A stretch of DNA of 64,000 nucleotides from Isoetes taiwanensis (GCA_021234155.1 JAJEKV010000028.1:10926134-10990133); one strand, 5' to 3'. Positions 35,346 through 47,171 are shown, numbered from the stretch's first letter. Made by a program: numbers and translations. Notes: generated from the sequence alone by a model not told the origin.

Positions 35346-36414
35346 AATGATATGCCACTGCTGCAAATCCAGAAGTTAGAAGGAATCTAATGCAAGCCGT
35401 TAACACTTCAGTACTATTCTCTGGCCACAATAATAAATTCCAAATGCTTTTAAGCATTTGGAGTACAAAGGTGAACATTCTACCATCATGGTGATTTATC
35501 TATTTTTCTTGTAGACTTTCAAAATGTTGCACGTTTAGAATGCTCTACTCTTGGTCGTGTGCATAGGGAGCTTGGCTTTGTGTGCAACAACTTTGTTATT
35601 TGTAGAAGATAAATTGTTAGCCTTGTATCAAAAGGTCAGCATATTAAACAATGCTATGCATGTTAATCTAACCAACTATATCTTCGTACCATGAGCATAT
35701 TGATCATGCTCAAATACAATTTGTTCTGTAAGAAGTTACAAGGTTCTAGATTTAAAATCTCTGCCACAAATAGAATGTAACACAGAGAAAGAAGTCAACA
35801 TTATACGTACTTGTGGAGCAGACAATGTCATTGAAGAATAGATCAGAGTAATTCAAGTATTATTATGAGATGCATTTTTTGAAGAATGGATCAGAGTAAT
35901 CCAAGTATTACTTAGTGTGCAAGAATAGATGAGGCATCGATGCAAAATTTTATCAGGCAATGGAGACCTCAGCTCCTATGAGTTGTCTTTCAAGGCCCAG
36001 AAATGGTTAGAGTGTAGCCTCTATTATCAACTTGTGCTAAGGAATGTCAAATCTTCTGTATATAGGATGTAAAAAGCCACATGTTAATATTTATTTATTA
36101 AATTTGCACGATATCTTTACATGTTTTTCAACTTTTTCCACCATACTGTGTTTTGTTCTGAATGGCATTTAAAGATACTACAAAGTTTTCTTTCTCTTCA
36201 TTTCTGCAAAGTTTTCTTTTCCTTATTTTTTGCAAAGTTTCGAACATAACTCTTTGTCTACAAATTAGATAAGAAATATAAAAATAACCATCTTACAAAT
36301 TAATAAAAATGACAATATATATGAATTGGCTGGCACCCCTTGAATTCATAAATCATATTAACTTTAAAATTTAATCTCGATGAAAAGCCCAGCAACGCTG
36401 GGCACTTTTTCTAG

Positions 36415-39040
36415 TAATAGAAATAAATATGTTTTTCAACTTCCTATAACATAATGATTTGGTCATTGATTTCAGGGCTGAAAAAGTGAATGCATGCATT
36501 TGTTCTGTCCACCCTGGTTTACTTTAACAATGGTAAGCAGAACTTTCTACTACATATACAACTTCCTCCAGTTTTTTAACTAGTCACTTGACCATTTCCC
36601 TTAACCAGTTAAAAAATACCTATTTTCAGTCATATAGTCATATGACTTACCACTTACTATTTTCTTTATTCTAGTTGACTGGAGAAAAAACCTATGGCAC
36701 AATCTTTCATCGAGTCTGCATTTATTAGTTTGGAAATTTTGTGATGCTCAATTAAGGTTTACTAGCGACTTGGACGAAGTTTTCATCCAGCATATAGCAA
36801 GGTTTTTAAAAACGAAAACGTTTTAATGCTTTTATAATGCAGAATATGTGTAAACCCTAGAAAAGGTGATGCAGTTTTGTTTTGGAGCATGGATGCTAAT
36901 TTCATGTCATTTGGTTTGCATGCTAAATTTGAACTTACGGAAACATGATGGGACACAATATCCGTAGAGTATTCATAGAAGTTGCAAAGGAGAGGAATAC
37001 GCACACAAGGTGGATGAGGCCGCACTCATTCAGTTGATTCATTATACTATTGTATGTACACAGTTTTGTACTAAATGAATTCTATCTAAAAATCATTTAT
37101 CATATGTTAAGATTATTGGGCAGCCCCCTACAATTTGGTGAAGCCAGGAGCCTTCTAAAATAGGAATATAGGCCTCGTGTATCTAACACCTAAAAATATA
37201 TAAATGGTCATATGAATGGCCTGTTATTTGCACTCATACTGCAATTGTATCATGAAGCATTCAATAAGCAAGATTTAAAAGAAACTAGTCTCAAGTAATT
37301 TAGTGCAATGGAGAACAGAATAGGGAAGCCATTCTTGCTTCCCCCATGTCCTGCAGAATCAGGGAGCGTAAAGTGAACCATTAATTCTTCTCGTCTGGCC
37401 AAGTGAACCTTTAGATTGGGTTGAAAAAGAGAAACGTTCGCGGCGGCCTTGGCCGCCGCGATAAGTTTCTTGTAAATATAAGCGTTCTTGCCTTCATAAA
37501 AGAAAAGTGCCAAAAAGAAGAAAGAAAAAGGTAAACTCTCATGCAGATTTTGAATCATTATCAATTCCATTATGACCCATCAAAGAAAAAGAAGAATGAG
37601 AGGCAACTTCACGTCATGCACATCAATATTCCATCAATATCTCTCTACATAGCAAATCGCCATCCTAGAATCGAGAAGCGATAGAGAGAGAATGTCAATT
37701 GTTCGTGAGCTTATAATTGGAGCTATAGAGGTTAGAATCAGATGATCTTGGGCTCTTTGGAAAGATTTTGTAGAGAGCTTTCTTATGGCATATGATTTGA
37801 TCCAGATTTATCATAATAGGCACCTGCTTTTTGTGCTTTTCTATTTGAATCTTTTTGCAAAGTGCATGCTATGCAGATTTAATGGTAATATGTTTTTTTA
37901 TCATATCTTGATCACAAACTCTATTTTGACTGTTTTTTATTGCACTAAAAAACTCTCTCTTTAGTCTTCCAAATGACGTATACTTTGGCTATGTTTGATG
38001 GGTCTTTTTGGGACAACCAACATTTTTTTAGTGACATTGGTAATGTTTTGAAGAGTTTAAATTAAATCTGCACTGTTGGCTTATTGGATTCAATCCAGGC
38101 TGATTTGGATCAGATTCGATCCTAGTTCAGCTTGCGTATCTTTATTTCCTCTAGTGTGTTCATACAGTCTGTGCTTCATTATGGAACACAAATTTAGCAA
38201 TAAGAAGCTTGGTACAACCAAGTTTAGATTACAAAGAATAATTTGCACAAAACACACACTCGTTCCAGCACTCAACTTCAAAGTGGCACACATACAATGT
38301 TGGATTTTTTGCCACTGCTAGCATATCTAATACTGCTGGAATATTAAGTTCTTAGCAGCCATTGGCAGCGGTATCTCCCCAACGCATAGCTTGGATAGGA
38401 GTGGACATTCTGGGGTCTTTCGAGGCATGTAGCTTGATACACAACATCATCATGATCTTATTCATGTTTTAGATACTCATTGCCAATGCTTGCCTCCTGC
38501 ATTACGAGATCATGTTCAGAGTATTCATTCTAAGGGATGGCACGTCTATGACAATGTCTATTTTGAGATGGATACAACTCTTACAGTTAGTTCTTACCTC
38601 AATTACTGACTATAATGGCCAGAACTCTACAAAGAGAGTGGATGTCTCAGTACAGACATTAGAGGCAGAAGTTGAGGTGGGAGTGCAAACTTCTCTACCA
38701 GAAGGTACAATGGAACAAGAACATCAACATCGGGGGGATGAGCAAGCTCATGGCTTAGATACTGGAGCCGTAAACATGCGTATCATAGGGATTGCAGAGA
38801 TGAAGACATAGTCGCCCTTGCTATCTTCTAGTACAATACCAAGATGCACTTAGTTGACTCCATATTCTTAAGCGCGACAATCATCTAAAACATATCAACT
38901 TGTATATAAGAAGTGGGCAATTTATCGCGGAGGTACATCAATTATTCTCGACCACTGGTCATCTAACCATTGGTTCGGTTACGTTTAGATAACGTGAACC
39001 ATATATTATTGCATATAATTTGAAGTTTGATTTGATAGTC
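36415..39040. other. Stretch without recognised gene
   Basis: Short frames only. A 22-base GC-rich perfect palindrome (10-bp arms around TT, CGCGGCGGCC...) sits at 37439-37460 in otherwise AT-rich DNA. The frame 38512-38811 has repeated VSVQT/VGVQT phrases but no known domain. Confidence 0.45.
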
Positions 39041-39124
39041 TGGCCTTCGGGCCAAGTCATAGTTTCAATGGCCTATTGGTCGCTGTGGACGTTAAAAAAT
39101 CTATTCTATTCTATTCTATTCTTT
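39041..39124 (+). mobile_element. Possible LINE/SINE tail: UUCG hairpin and (ATTCT)n
   Basis: TGGCC-TTCG-GGCCA (39041-39054) forms a five-pair stem with a UUCG tetraloop. About 45 bases later comes a (TCTAT)4-5 tract (39100-39124). Short simple repeats behind a stable hairpin are common at 3' ends of some non-LTR retroelements. The 5' limit and a target duplication were not found. Confidence 0.4.
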
Positions 39125-39910
39125 AGAACTATTGAATAGCCATCTACACATGCTTACATTGAGGGGCAATTCAAGGACTTTACAGAAGCACACGTGATAG
39201 GTATTGCCTTAGGAAGCTGAAGACCTTTAGATACTTGTTAAACCCTTCGGCAATTGTATACAATATTTGGGTTAGAGAATAAGTCTCCCATCAAAGAATT
39301 TCTCATGGATTCTTTGTATAAACCTTCACACATTTATCATTTCAAACATAGTTGTAGGAAATAGGGGAGGGTCACTAATAGTGGACCATGGTCCAATTGG
39401 GGCATAGTAAAATGGATCAATTTTCAATAGAGGACCAACGCATAATTTTTGTTCTCAATCTAGACCATGAAGTGGGCGGGTTCAATCTTTAATCATCCAA
39501 TTTTGATCCACAATAAGGTATTTGAATGATCCTTTCTAAACTCATTTCCATTTTTTCAACAAAGGATGCATTTTAATCATGCAATTTAATTGACATTTTC
39601 TGGGACAACAGACTGCTAGAATGTAGAGGTTCAACATGGATTCCTCGCGCTTCAGGATACCCGCTGTCCATCCACAATTCTTCTTCAAGGTAAGCTAATT
39701 CAGATTCTTCTTTGGCCAAGTTTTGTCTTCCTATATAGATTGGCTTTGCATTTCTTAGGACACTACTATTCAAGCTAATTTTGGAGATCGAATTGAGAAA
39801 GTATGCAGGTATAGTTGCCTATATACGGCATTCTTGCCTGTAGCTTCTCTTATTTAATACTCTTGCAGCTTATATATTAAAGGATTTCATACAACCTGGG
39901 GAAATTATGC
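39125..39910. other. Upstream region of PPR gene
   Basis: No coding region; AT-rich. It would contain the promoter and leader of the PPR gene at 39911, but no clear TATA box position can be fixed. Confidence 0.4.
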
Positions 39911-41851
39911 ATGGATGGACGAGTAGAAGAGGCCATTGATATAATAGAGGAGCGAACTATTCGAATTTGTAAAGATAACGTATACTGCATATTGCAGGAA
40001 TGTGCCCAGAAACAGGACCTACGATGTGGTAGGAGGGTGCGTTTCCTTGTCCTGGAAAGTGGGTTAGATTATGTTAATGTCTTGGGAGATTATTTAGTTC
40101 GTCTATTTGCCTCAACTGAGTGCCTGATTGAAGGAAACCAAGCGTTTGGCAGGGTGCCACAACCCAGTGTGTATACATGGAGTGCCATTATTTCGGCTCA
40201 TGTAAATCTTGGCCAACCTGATATTGCTCTTGAGTTATATAAGAAAGTAAAGTATTTGGAGGTGAAGTGTGACCAATATATCTATCTTCCTGTTCTTAAA
40301 GAATGCACTCTCACCTTAGATCTTTGTCTTGGAAGAGTAGTCCACAAAGATTCCATCCACCACAGTAGTTTTCAACCCAATGCTTTTATAGGAAGCATGC
40401 TTGTGAATATGTATGCCAAATGCAGGAGTCTGGACGAGGCACGCCATGTTTTTGACATGTTACAAAACAAAGATGTGGTTTGCTGGAGTTCAATGATCAA
40501 CGGATATGTACAAGATGGGCAAAACATTCTTGCTTTGCAGTGCTTTGAAGAGATGCAACAAGGTGGCTTAAAACCAGACAAAATTGTATTTTCAAGTGTC
40601 CTAAAAGCATGCTGCAGCATTGGGTCGTCACAACATGGAAGATACATTCATGTGCAAATTCTTAAGTTTGGATTACAGTTAGAAGAATTTGTAGGAAGCA
40701 TTCTTATTGATATGTATGCAAAATCAAGCAGCCTAGAGGAGGCACAAAAAGTTTTTGATAAGTCGTCTGCTGGAGATGTGGTTTTGTGGGGTGCAATGAT
40801 ATTTGCATATATCCGCTATGGTGAAGAAATTCTTTCACTAGAGTGTTTCAGTAGCATGCAGAAACAAGGTGTATTTCCAAATGAAGTCGTGCTTTTAAGT
40901 GTACTGAAAGCATGTGGGAATGTTCAAGATCTAAGCCAGGGTCGACAAATCCATGCGCAGATTATTGAAGGAGGGTTTAACATGGACATTAACTTGGGAA
41001 ACAGCCTTCTTCAAATGTATGCAAATTGTGGAAGTTTGAAGGAGGCATGTGATGCCTTTAATAGCTTACCTTATCAAGACAATGTGTCATGGAATACAAT
41101 GATTGCCGGATATGCACAGCATGGTAAATGTTTTTCTGCCTTGGAATGGTTTGAGGACATGCGATTAGAAGTCATGGTTCCAGACAACATTACATACTTG
41201 AGCATTTTCAAAGCCTGTGGCGATGTTGGAGCCATAGAATATGGTAGGCATATACATGCACAGATCATGGTGCATGAGCTCCAACTAGACTCTGTTATGG
41301 GCAGCATTCTCATTGATATGTATGCTCGTTGTGGAAGTCTTGAGGAAGCTCAGAGAGTCTTTGAAACGCTCTCAAATCAAGATGTAGTTGCATGGGGGGC
41401 AATGATTGCTGGATATGCCCAGCTTGGCAATGCTGAGTTTGCTTTGGAATGCTTTGAGGACATGAAACAAAGTGGCATCCAGCCAGATGAAGTGTCATTT
41501 GCTGTTATCCTTAATGCATGCAGTCATGCGGGCCTAGTGGATAAAGGTCGTGATTATTTTAAATCAATGAGTGAATGCCATGGTATCATGCCAAATGTGT
41601 TTCATTATAATTGCATAGTTAATCTTTTGAGTCGTGCAGGATTTGTCACAGAAGCTGAAGAGTTGCTTAGGACTCTCTCAGAGCCCAACATTTGTGGCTG
41701 GACCACACTTCTTAGTTCTTGCAGAACGCATGGGAATCTTGAGCTTGGGAAACGATGTTTCGATGAAATCATCCGCTTAGAATCTAATTATGTTGCCGCT
41801 TATGTGCTGTTATCAAACATTTATGCAGATATCAGCTCAAGAGGGGATTGA
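39911..41851 (+). CDS. PLS-type pentatricopeptide repeat protein, ends at E1
   Basis: 646-residue PPR protein. PPR proteins bind organellar RNA in a sequence-specific way; PLS-type members usually guide C-to-U editing in plastids or mitochondria. From about residue 90 the protein is a continuous series of P, L and S motifs (for example VYTWSAIISAHVNLGQPDIA, DVVCWSSMINGYVQDGQ, SWNTMIAGYAQHGK, VAWGAMIAGYAQLGN). It ends with NICGWTTLLSSC...NYVAAYVLLSNIY, an E1 motif. The reading frame closes with TGA straight after SSRGD, so E2, E+ and DYW domains are missing. ATG 39911 is chosen because MDGRVEEAIDII is the usual fern PPR opening; no clear targeting peptide is seen. It could act with a separate DYW protein, or be a truncated former editing factor. 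No intron is apparent. Confidence 0.85.
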   Translation: MDGRVEEAIDIIEERTIRICKDNVYCILQECAQKQDLRCGRRVRFLVLESGLDYVNVLGDYLVRLFASTECLIEGNQAFGRVPQPSVYTWSAIISAHVNLGQPDIALELYKKVKYLEVKCDQYIYLPVLKECTLTLDLCLGRVVHKDSIHHSSFQPNAFIGSMLVNMYAKCRSLDEARHVFDMLQNKDVVCWSSMINGYVQDGQNILALQCFEEMQQGGLKPDKIVFSSVLKACCSIGSSQHGRYIHVQILKFGLQLEEFVGSILIDMYAKSSSLEEAQKVFDKSSAGDVVLWGAMIFAYIRYGEEILSLECFSSMQKQGVFPNEVVLLSVLKACGNVQDLSQGRQIHAQIIEGGFNMDINLGNSLLQMYANCGSLKEACDAFNSLPYQDNVSWNTMIAGYAQHGKCFSALEWFEDMRLEVMVPDNITYLSIFKACGDVGAIEYGRHIHAQIMVHELQLDSVMGSILIDMYARCGSLEEAQRVFETLSNQDVVAWGAMIAGYAQLGNAEFALECFEDMKQSGIQPDEVSFAVILNACSHAGLVDKGRDYFKSMSECHGIMPNVFHYNCIVNLLSRAGFVTEAEELLRTLSEPNICGWTTLLSSCRTHGNLELGKRCFDEIIRLESNYVAAYVLLSNIYADISSRGD

Positions 41852-41930
41852 GGCAAAGAACACTATGGAACCAAAATCAGCACATCGATATTGCAATTGA
41901 TTTGTTTCTTCTGTGGCATGCAATGCCTTT

Positions 41931-41935
41931 ATAAA
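41931..41935. repeat. Target-site duplication ATAAA (left)
   Basis: ATAAA before the 5' LTR; repeated at 47167-47171 after the 3' LTR of the copia element. Confidence 0.9.
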
Positions 41936-42169
41936 TATTAGAAGTGCTTTCAGTGCTTCAGTGCTTTCAGTGCTTTCTAGATGACTATACATGCTGAGTC
42001 ACACTGCACGCCTGCACGCTAGACATCATTTGTTGCTGACGTGGCATGTCTATATAAGCCACAGTCACGCTCCATTCAGTTAGTTAGTCTTTCAGTCAGT
42101 GTGTCGTATGCTCTTGTATCTTCTTCATTCTTCAAGGAATACATTCTATTCAGAAGTCCTTTTGGTTCA
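41936..42169 (+). repeat. Copia 5' LTR (234 bp)
   Basis: TATTAGAAGTGC...TTTTGGTTCA. It contains a TATA-box-like TCTATATAAGCC at about 42049-42060, the probable promoter of the element's RNA. The opening has tandem CAGTGCTTTCAGTGCTTC-like repeats. Confidence 0.95.
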
Positions 42170-42181
42170 TGGTATCAGAGC
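42170..42181 (+). promoter_or_regulatory. Primer-binding site (initiator tRNA-Met)
   Basis: TGGTATCAGAGC directly after the 5' LTR. Confidence 0.95.
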
Positions 42182-42592
42182 CGGATTTGAAGGATGAAGA
42201 CAGTACATGGTTGATCGGCAGATTCTTGATCTAGATTTGTAGATCAAAGGTAAAACTTCGTGAAGGTGAAGTGGATTTGTGCTAAACACTGATTGAATCG
42301 GATAAGCCTGGACTGGAATCTTGCAATTCTTGCAAGAACAGGTGCCGGAAGACAGTTTGATCAAAACTCTTGACGTTCTCATCTGCATTGTGAGATATTT
42401 CGAAATTTTCTAGCTGATTTGTGCCGGTTCTAATAGTAGGAGTCGCCATCTGTTCAAATTTAACCTCTCTTCTAATTTTAGTCGATTCTTTTTCGGCTTT
42501 CTTGTGGAAACGTAGCCTCTATTTTCGGAATTTCCTGGTCTTTCTCAATTCTTTACATTCTCCTCGTCTCTTGTGCTCTTTTGTGCTTTCTC

Positions 42593-45500
42593 ATGGCGGT
42601 TAGTCATGATCCTTGGAAATATTTTCAGCATCCAGTTCTTGATGATCATAATTACTTTACTTGGAGAGAAGCTTTCAAGACAAATCTTAATCTCAAGGAT
42701 TTGGGTGAAGTTCTTGATATTAAGTGGGCTCCCAAAACAGATGATGAAAAGAAGAAAGATTTCTATGCTCTCAATCATCTTCGGGCTTGTATTTGCACTG
42801 ATTATCTTATGGATATTAAGGAGTTCTCTGATTTTTCAACAGCCTTTGAGTTTCTGCAAAAGAAGTGTGTTCTTAAAGGTGAAGGACAACAGCTTGTTAT
42901 TCAGACCAAAATGGATAATCTGAAGTTAGTAGATTGTTCCAGCATGCGAGACTATTTGAAGCAACTCAAGACTTTACATGACGAGTATATTAGTGCTGGA
43001 GGCGAGATGAAAGAGGTCAGACTTATTCTTTATGCTTTGAAGGGGTTGTCTGATGAATACAAGCATACAGTCAAGTTCTACAAATTGCAGCCTGCAATCA
43101 AGATTGATTTTCATCATCTACAACAACACTTGTTAGATGAAGAGCAAGAAAATAAGAGATCCATTCAAACTGAAGCTGCTCATTATTCTCATACAAAAGT
43201 TCCTTCTTCTTCTACAGATGCTACTTCTAAAACTACATCTGTGTCCTCTCACAATTCTGCCAAGGAGCCTTTCACTTGCTGGTATTGTGGTAAGAAAGGT
43301 CATATGAAACGTCAATGTCGGAAGTTGCAACGTGAGTTTGCTCAATTTGCAAAAGAGAACTCAAAGGAGCAGTCACTCAAGTCTTCTACTTCTTCAATTC
43401 CAGAGATTAGTGCCAAAGTTTCTGAAATTTCTGTTGATGAGTTAGAAGCTCAATTTCTTGGTATTGCTGCAGAACATTTAGCAGAAGAAGAGGTCTGGTT
43501 AATCGATTCCGGGGCTACCAAACATCTAGCAGGCAAATCAAATGTATTTTCATCACTTCAAAGGTATGACTCTACTGTTGTGAAGATGGCAGATGGAAAT
43601 CTTACTCGAGCACAAGGAAAAGGAACTGTTGAATTAAAGTTTGATCCATCAATGACTTTCCAACTTAAGGATGTTCTTCTTGTACCTGGGTTGCTGGTTA
43701 ATCTGCTTAGTGTTAGCCAGTTTGATAGACAATTGGGTTTATCAGTTCTTTTTGCTGGAGGATTGGTTCACATCTTGCAGAAAAATCCATTACACTTTAT
43801 TGATGTAAATTTGCTTGGTCCTCTCGCTCAAGGACATTTAACCAAAGAAGGTCTTTATGTGCTTCAAGGAAAGTTGAGTTCTCTTGTTTCTACTGTTACA
43901 CAATCATCTCAAGAGTCTTCTCTTACTGCAAACTCTCTTCAAACTCCAGAATCTTTGTGGCATGAGAGGTATGGTCACGTTGGTATTTCTGCTTTGATTA
44001 TAGCATCCAAATTAAATATGGTCAAAGGATTACCATCTCTTAAGTTTCAAGACCTTCACTGTCATGCCTGCAGATTGGGTAAGCAAGTCCAGGCACCTTA
44101 TCCCAAACAAGCTGCCTTTCGTGCTACTCAGCCTTTAGAGCTTATTCACACTGATATCTGTTACATGCCTATTGAGTCATTGGCTGGGAGCAGGTACTTT
44201 ATTGTGTTTGTGGATGACTTTAGTAGGTACACATGGGTCTATACTCTTAAGTTCAAATCTCAAGCTTTTTCTACATTCAAAACTTTCAGTGCTTTGGTTC
44301 AAAATCAATTTTCTACATCAATCAAGGCTCTCAGAACAGATAATGCAAAGGAATATTTGTCAGCCGAATTTGAAGCTTATCTCAAGGACAAGGGTATTCA
44401 TAGAGAACTCATAGTGCCCTATGCACATTCGCAGAATGGAGTCGCAGAACGGAAGCATCGATTTTTTTTGGATTTGGCAAGGAGTATGTTAAAACACAAG
44501 AATTTGTCTCCTGATTTTTGGGCAGAGGCAGTGTTCACTGCATGTTATCTTTCTAACAGAGCTCCAACAAAAGCTTTGAATTTAAAAACACCCTTTGAGG
44601 TTCTTTATGGAGTTAAGCCTGATATATCTTCGAGTATTTGGTTGTGTAGGATATGCTTCTTATCCTCGAGAAATCCTTCAAAAGAAAGGGAAATTATCTG
44701 ATAGGGCAGTTAAGGTCATATTCATTGGCTACACTTCTAACATGAAGGCTTGGAGATGTTTTGACCCAGTTACCAAGAAGGTTTTTGCTTCTAGGAGTAT
44801 GGAATTTCTGGAAGATGCTCAATACTCATTTGATTCTCAATCTGCTACAGTTGATTATGACAAGGCAATTTTCAATCTCTTTGATGTTGAACCCTCTGCT
44901 TTACCCGTTTCAATATCTTCAAGTTCACTTTCATCTATGCCTCCATCTGTATTTTCATTACCTTCAAATGATGATCTTGTTGTTTCTCATGATCCCGCTA
45001 CAGTTCTTCCTGCTGTCCATGATCACTCATCCTCTTTGTCTCTTCCTGTTGTTCATGATTCCTCAGTTTCTTTGTCCCCTGTTTCTCACACCCATTCTTT
45101 TTCTTCCAATCCTTATACTGATTTTGAGCCTCTGGATTTACACGATAACTTACCGACTTCACCATCATTGTCTCCTTTAACAATCTCTGAACTAAATCAA
45201 GTTGATGAACTGGAGTATTCCACTCCGTCTCTGCCAATTGTACCCAGACGATCTCGCCGACTTGCTGATCTGTCTTTGAGTGCTGGTGCTGGTGCTGGTG
45301 CTGGTCTGTCTAATATGTGTAATTATGCTTTGATGGTTAAAGTTCTTAATGACAGTGATCCTATCTTCTATGGTCAAGCAGCAAAAGTTGATCATTGGAT
45401 TAGTGCAATGAAGGAGGAATTAGATATGTTACATACACAAGGGACTTGGGAGCTTGTGCCTAAACCTCCAGGCAAGAATATCATTGGGGCAAAGTGGGTA

Positions 45501-46869
45501 TATCGCACCAAATATCGTTCAGATGGTACGATTTCTAGGCACAAAGCAAGACTCGTTGCTAAGGGATATACACAACAAGAAGGTTTTGACTATAATGATG
45601 TTTTTGCACCTGTGGTTCGGCTTGATACGCTACGTGCCGTTCTTGCTTTAGCAGCACAAAATTCTTGGCCTGTTCATCAGCTAGATTTCAAATCAGAGGA
45701 GTTGTACATGCAGCAACCTCCGGTTGAATAAGGAGTACCCTGGTTATGTTTGTAAGCTGAAGAAAAGTTTGTATGGACTTAGACAAGCACCTAGATGCTG
45801 GAATCAGAAGATAAATGCTTATCTTATCAATATGGGATACCTCAGATCTAGAGCAGATCCTAGTCTTTATTTTAAGTTTCAAGACTCCAAAGTTTCTATA
45901 ATTCTTCTTTATGTTGATGATACAATTATGACAGGTAGTGCATTCTCTCTTATTGAGCACACTAAGGCCTCTATTGCAGCTGATTTTGAGGTTACAGACC
46001 TTGGCCTTATGCACTATTGTTTAGGTCTTGAAGTATGGCAAACTTCTCAAGGTATCCATTTGACTCAGCAAAAGTATGTCTCAGAAATTTTGGATAAATT
46101 CCATATGACAGATTGCAAACCTGCGATTATCCCTTGGGATCCAGGTCAGAAGTTGACTCTTCAATCAGATGATGAAGATACTGATGCTACTCTCTATAGA
46201 CAGTTAGTTGGTGCATTGCTCTATCTCACCATTACACGTCCAGATATAACATATGCTGTTGGAGTTCTTACCAGATTCATGACACATCCAAAGCAATCTC
46301 ACTGGAAGGCAGCAAAGCAGGTGGTTCGTTATCTTAAAGGTACTCATAATGAGGGTCTTTTTTATGGCAAGGTTTCAGAACCCAAACTTCTGGTCTATTC
46401 AGATTCTGATATGGCTTCAACAGATTTGGATTCCAGAAAATCTCTTACAGGTTTTGTGTCTTTCTTTGGCAACAGTCCTGTTAGTTGGGGTTCTAAAACT
46501 CAAAGTACTACTAGTATTAGTACTACAGAAGCTGAGCTGAAAGCCTTAACAGATACTACTCAGGAATTAAAATGGCTGCTTCATCTTTATGAAGATCTTG
46601 GTGTATCAGTCAAACCTGCTCAACTCTTTTGTGATAATAGTGGAGCTATTTCACATGTTAAGGATTTCAAGATGCATTTACAGATCAAGCATTTGGATAT
46701 TAAACTTTGTTTTATTAGGGAGCAGCTGCAAAATGGTTCTCTTACTCTTTTCTATTGCTCCACCAAAGACCAGTTGGCTGATGGTTTCACTAAACCACTC
46801 TCAGGCAGATTGTTTAAACAAATGAAAGGTGTTTTGGCGCTTCAGTCTTATGCATCTGAGGGGGGATAA
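42593..46869 (+). pseudogene. Copia gag-pol polyprotein, two frameshifts
   Basis: ATG 42593 (MAVSHDPWKYF) opens gag with a UBN2-type core (DYLKQLKTLHDEY), zinc knuckle CWYCGKKGHMKRQC (about 43278-43320), protease WLIDSGATKHLAG (about 43497), GAG-pre-integrase LWHERYGHVGISAL and integrase core (HTDICYMP, FVDDFSRYTWVY, RTDNAKEY, HSQNGVAERKHR). The frame changes near 44630, before VFGCVGYASYP. RT then opens with NIIGAKWVYRTKY and HKARLVAKGYTQQEGFDY, but the segment normally LDVKxAFLxGxL is shortened to LDFKSEELYMQQPP. A second frame change follows near 45728. The last part (to 46869) has KKSLYGLRQAPRCW, active-site LLYVDDTIM, and RNase H (YSDSDMAS, STTEAELKAL, FCDNSGAI, TKDQLADGFTKPLSG). The loss of RT residues and the frame changes should prevent autonomous activity. 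Confidence 0.93.
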
Positions 46870-46923
46870 TATCTTTCAGGGGGGATATTTGTTTTTTTTT
46901 GTTTTCTCAGCCATGTTAGTCAT

Positions 46924-46932
46924 CAGGGGGGA
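46924..46932 (+). promoter_or_regulatory. Copia polypurine tract
   Basis: CAGGGGGGA directly before the 3' LTR; a near-copy with the following bases (CAGGGGGGATATT) also occurs at about 46878, probably an internal duplication of this site. Confidence 0.85.
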
Positions 46933-47166
46933 TATTAGAAGTGCTTTCAGTGCTTCAGTGCTTTCAGTGCTTTCTAGATGACTATACATGCTGAGTCACA
47001 CTGCACGCCTGCACGCTAGACATCATTTGTTGCTGACGTGGCATGTCTATATAAGCCACAGTCACGCTCCATTCAGTTAGTTAGTCTTTCAGTCAGTGTG
47101 TCGTATGCTCTTGTATCTTCTTCATTCTTCAAGGAATACATTCTATTCAGAAGTCCTTTTGGTTCA
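46933..47166 (+). repeat. Copia 3' LTR (234 bp)
   Basis: Reads identical to 41936-42169; followed by the ATAAA duplication. Confidence 0.95.
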
Positions 47167-47171
47167 ATAAA

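Larger units (their letters stand above)
32851..36414 (+). mobile_element. Complete non-autonomous Helitron, 3.56 kb
   Basis: The 5' end TCTATATATAATAATAATGG follows an A at 32850. The 3' end has a perfect hairpin GCCCAGC-AAC-GCTGGGC at 36387-36403, seven bases, then CTAG (36411-36414) and T: the A^T insertion and CTRR ending typical of Helitrons. No Rep/helicase is present. The interior carries gene fragments with introns, so it is a gene-capturing, non-autonomous copy. Confidence 0.85.
41936..47166 (+). mobile_element. Young Ty1/copia retrotransposon
   Basis: 5231-base element: LTR 41936-42169, primer-binding site TGGTATCAGAGC at 42170-42181, gag-pol, polypurine tract CAGGGGGGA at 46924-46932, LTR 46933-47166, flanked by ATAAA. 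The two 234-base LTRs read as identical, so insertion was recent. The coding part nevertheless has two frame changes and a small RT deletion (see the gag-pol entry). The element lies exactly at the junction between the PPR gene's 3' end and the first duplicated PPR fragment. LTRs begin TATTAG instead of TG. Confidence 0.96.
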
